Positions 6,428 through 7,102 of a stretch of DNA of 7,102 nt are shown here, one piece after another. The notes below the pieces were generated by a model that did not search any database, was not told where the DNA came from, and was given only the letters and a program-made list of their open reading frames with translations. Made by a program: the position numbers and the translations under genes. Numbering within the stretch: position 1 is the first letter of the stretch; every line of letters starts with the position of its first letter. The DNA is from Actinomyces sp. (GTDB taxonomy: Bacteria; Actinomycetota; Acidimicrobiia; Acidimicrobiales; Aldehydirespiratoraceae), in contig RFFY01000433.1 in assembly GCA_003697065.1 (NCBI GenBank), positions 1-7,102 on the forward strand. Reading direction: 5' to 3'.

Positions 6428-7102
6428 TCAGCGCTTGCGCTTCTTGCGGGGCCGGGGAACGCCTCCCCCGGGCGCCGTGCGGGCCACGGGCCGGGCGGCG
6501 GCGACACCGGCGGCACGGCGGGCCGCGGCCGGCGTGTCGTCACCGGCACGGCGGGCCGCCCGCCGGGCGATCTCGCGGTAGGCGGGCTCGCGCTCTTTGA
6601 GGTAGGCGACCACGGGGGCGGCGACGAAGAGCGACGAGTAGGTCCCGACGACGAGTCCGACGAGCAGGGCGATGGCGAACTCCTGCAGGGTCAGGGCTCC
6701 GAGGAAGAAGGAGCCGATGATCAGCATCGACGCCACCGGCAGGATCGAGGTGACCGAGGTGTTGATCGAGCGCATGAGCACCTGGTTGAGGCTCTGGTTC
6801 ATCATCTCGGTGTAGGTGAAGCGGCCCGTGGCGGTGAGCCGTCCCGACAGCTCACGGGCCCGGTCGTACACGACGATGGTGTCGTAGAGGGAGTAGCCCA
6901 TGATGGTGAGGAAGGCGATGACGGTGGCCGGCGTGACCTCGAACTGGAAGAGCGAGTAGACGCCGACCGACAAGACGATGTCGTGGGCGACGGCCACCAG
7001 GGCGCCCACGGCCATCTTCCACTCCAACTGGAGCGAGATGTACGCGGCGATGAGGGCGAAGAACCAGATGAGGGCCCGCTCGGCCTTGGCCGTGATGCGC
7101 GA
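6428..7102 (-). CDS. secF: Protein-export membrane protein SecF, C-terminal part (5' end beyond right edge)
   Basis: SecF pairs with SecD in the inner membrane to drive late steps of Sec-dependent export using the proton-motive force. The frame is open to the right edge, giving 224 residues. The TTG at 7027 is an internal leucine, since conserved sequence (AERALIWFFALIAAYISLQL) continues upstream of it. Five hydrophobic segments match SecF TM2-TM6, with the family blocks EWKMAVGALVAVAHDI and GYSLYDTIVVYDRARE in TM3-TM4. The Asp in AHDI and the Asp in YDRARE are the conserved acidic positions. The missing N-terminus would hold TM1 and the periplasmic P1 domain. The C-terminal tail after TM6 is long, Ala/Arg-rich and very basic, ending RKKRKR, consistent with a cytoplasmic tail near ribosomes or lipid headgroups. 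secD is expected immediately beyond the window edge. Confidence 0.95.
   Translation of the reverse strand, partial: SRITAKAERALIWFFALIAAYISLQLEWKMAVGALVAVAHDIVLSVGVYSLFQFEVTPATVIAFLTIMGYSLYDTIVVYDRARELSGRLTATGRFTYTEMMNQSLNQVLMRSINTSVTSILPVASMLIIGSFFLGALTLQEFAIALLVGLVVGTYSSLFVAAPVVAYLKEREPAYREIARRAARRAGDDTPAAARRAAGVAAARPVARTAPGGGVPRPRKKRKR

Noticed and set aside
6376..6549. N-terminal extension of apt up to 6549
   Set aside because: The added residues are Pro/Ala/Arg-rich, overlap the secF C-terminal coding region on the same strand in another frame, and lie upstream of the point where Apt conservation begins.
7025..7027. TTG as a secF start codon
   Set aside because: The frame continues upstream to the window edge through a hydrophobic segment and the QLEW block expected inside SecF, so this is an internal leucine.
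1..7102. Mobile elements, CRISPR arrays, tRNA/rRNA genes, T-box or other riboswitch leaders, toxin-antitoxin or defence genes
   Set aside because: None was seen. The genes are contiguous conserved housekeeping genes with gaps of 25-52 nt, leaving no room for a hidden larger element. No regular spaced repeats or tRNA-like cloverleaf sequence was found by eye.

Overview
The window is a high-GC stretch (GTG starts are frequent, every visible stop is TGA, third codon positions are strongly G/C) that looks like an actinobacterial (Actinomycetota) chromosome. The gene order secF-apt-relA-hisS-aspS, all on the minus strand, is the usual actinobacterial arrangement downstream of ruvCAB/yajC/secD. An Acidimicrobiia-like lineage is possible, but that is a guess from overall sequence character and not something I can prove here.

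Layout, right to left along the direction of transcription: the C-terminal two thirds of secF enters from the right edge (6428-7102). A 52-nt gap follows that holds a candidate leaderless promoter for apt. Then come apt (5803-6375), relA encoding a bifunctional (p)ppGpp synthetase/hydrolase (3543-5771), a 25-nt gap filled by a 7-bp hairpin, hisS (2252-3517) and aspS (459-2243), whose start region overlaps the end of hisS. A short convergent intergenic spacer (414-458) with a 7-bp hairpin separates aspS from the 3' end of an unrecognised plus-strand gene (1-413), which enters from the left edge and has a Pro/Ala-rich linker and a small C-terminal domain.

Functionally the block is housekeeping: protein export (SecF), purine salvage (Apt), the stringent-response alarmone enzyme (Rel) and two class II aminoacyl-tRNA synthetases. 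Rel responds to uncharged tRNA on ribosomes, so placing it beside two synthetases and a purine salvage enzyme makes regulatory sense. AspRS carries the residue pair associated with the non-discriminating type, which implies that this organism makes Asn-tRNA(Asn) by amidation.

I see no mobile element, CRISPR array, tRNA/rRNA gene or new multi-gene system. The items most worth a second look are small: the exact spacing of the apt promoter-like element to its ATG, the hairpin covering the hisS ribosome-binding region, the AspRS specificity residues and the unidentified left-edge gene.
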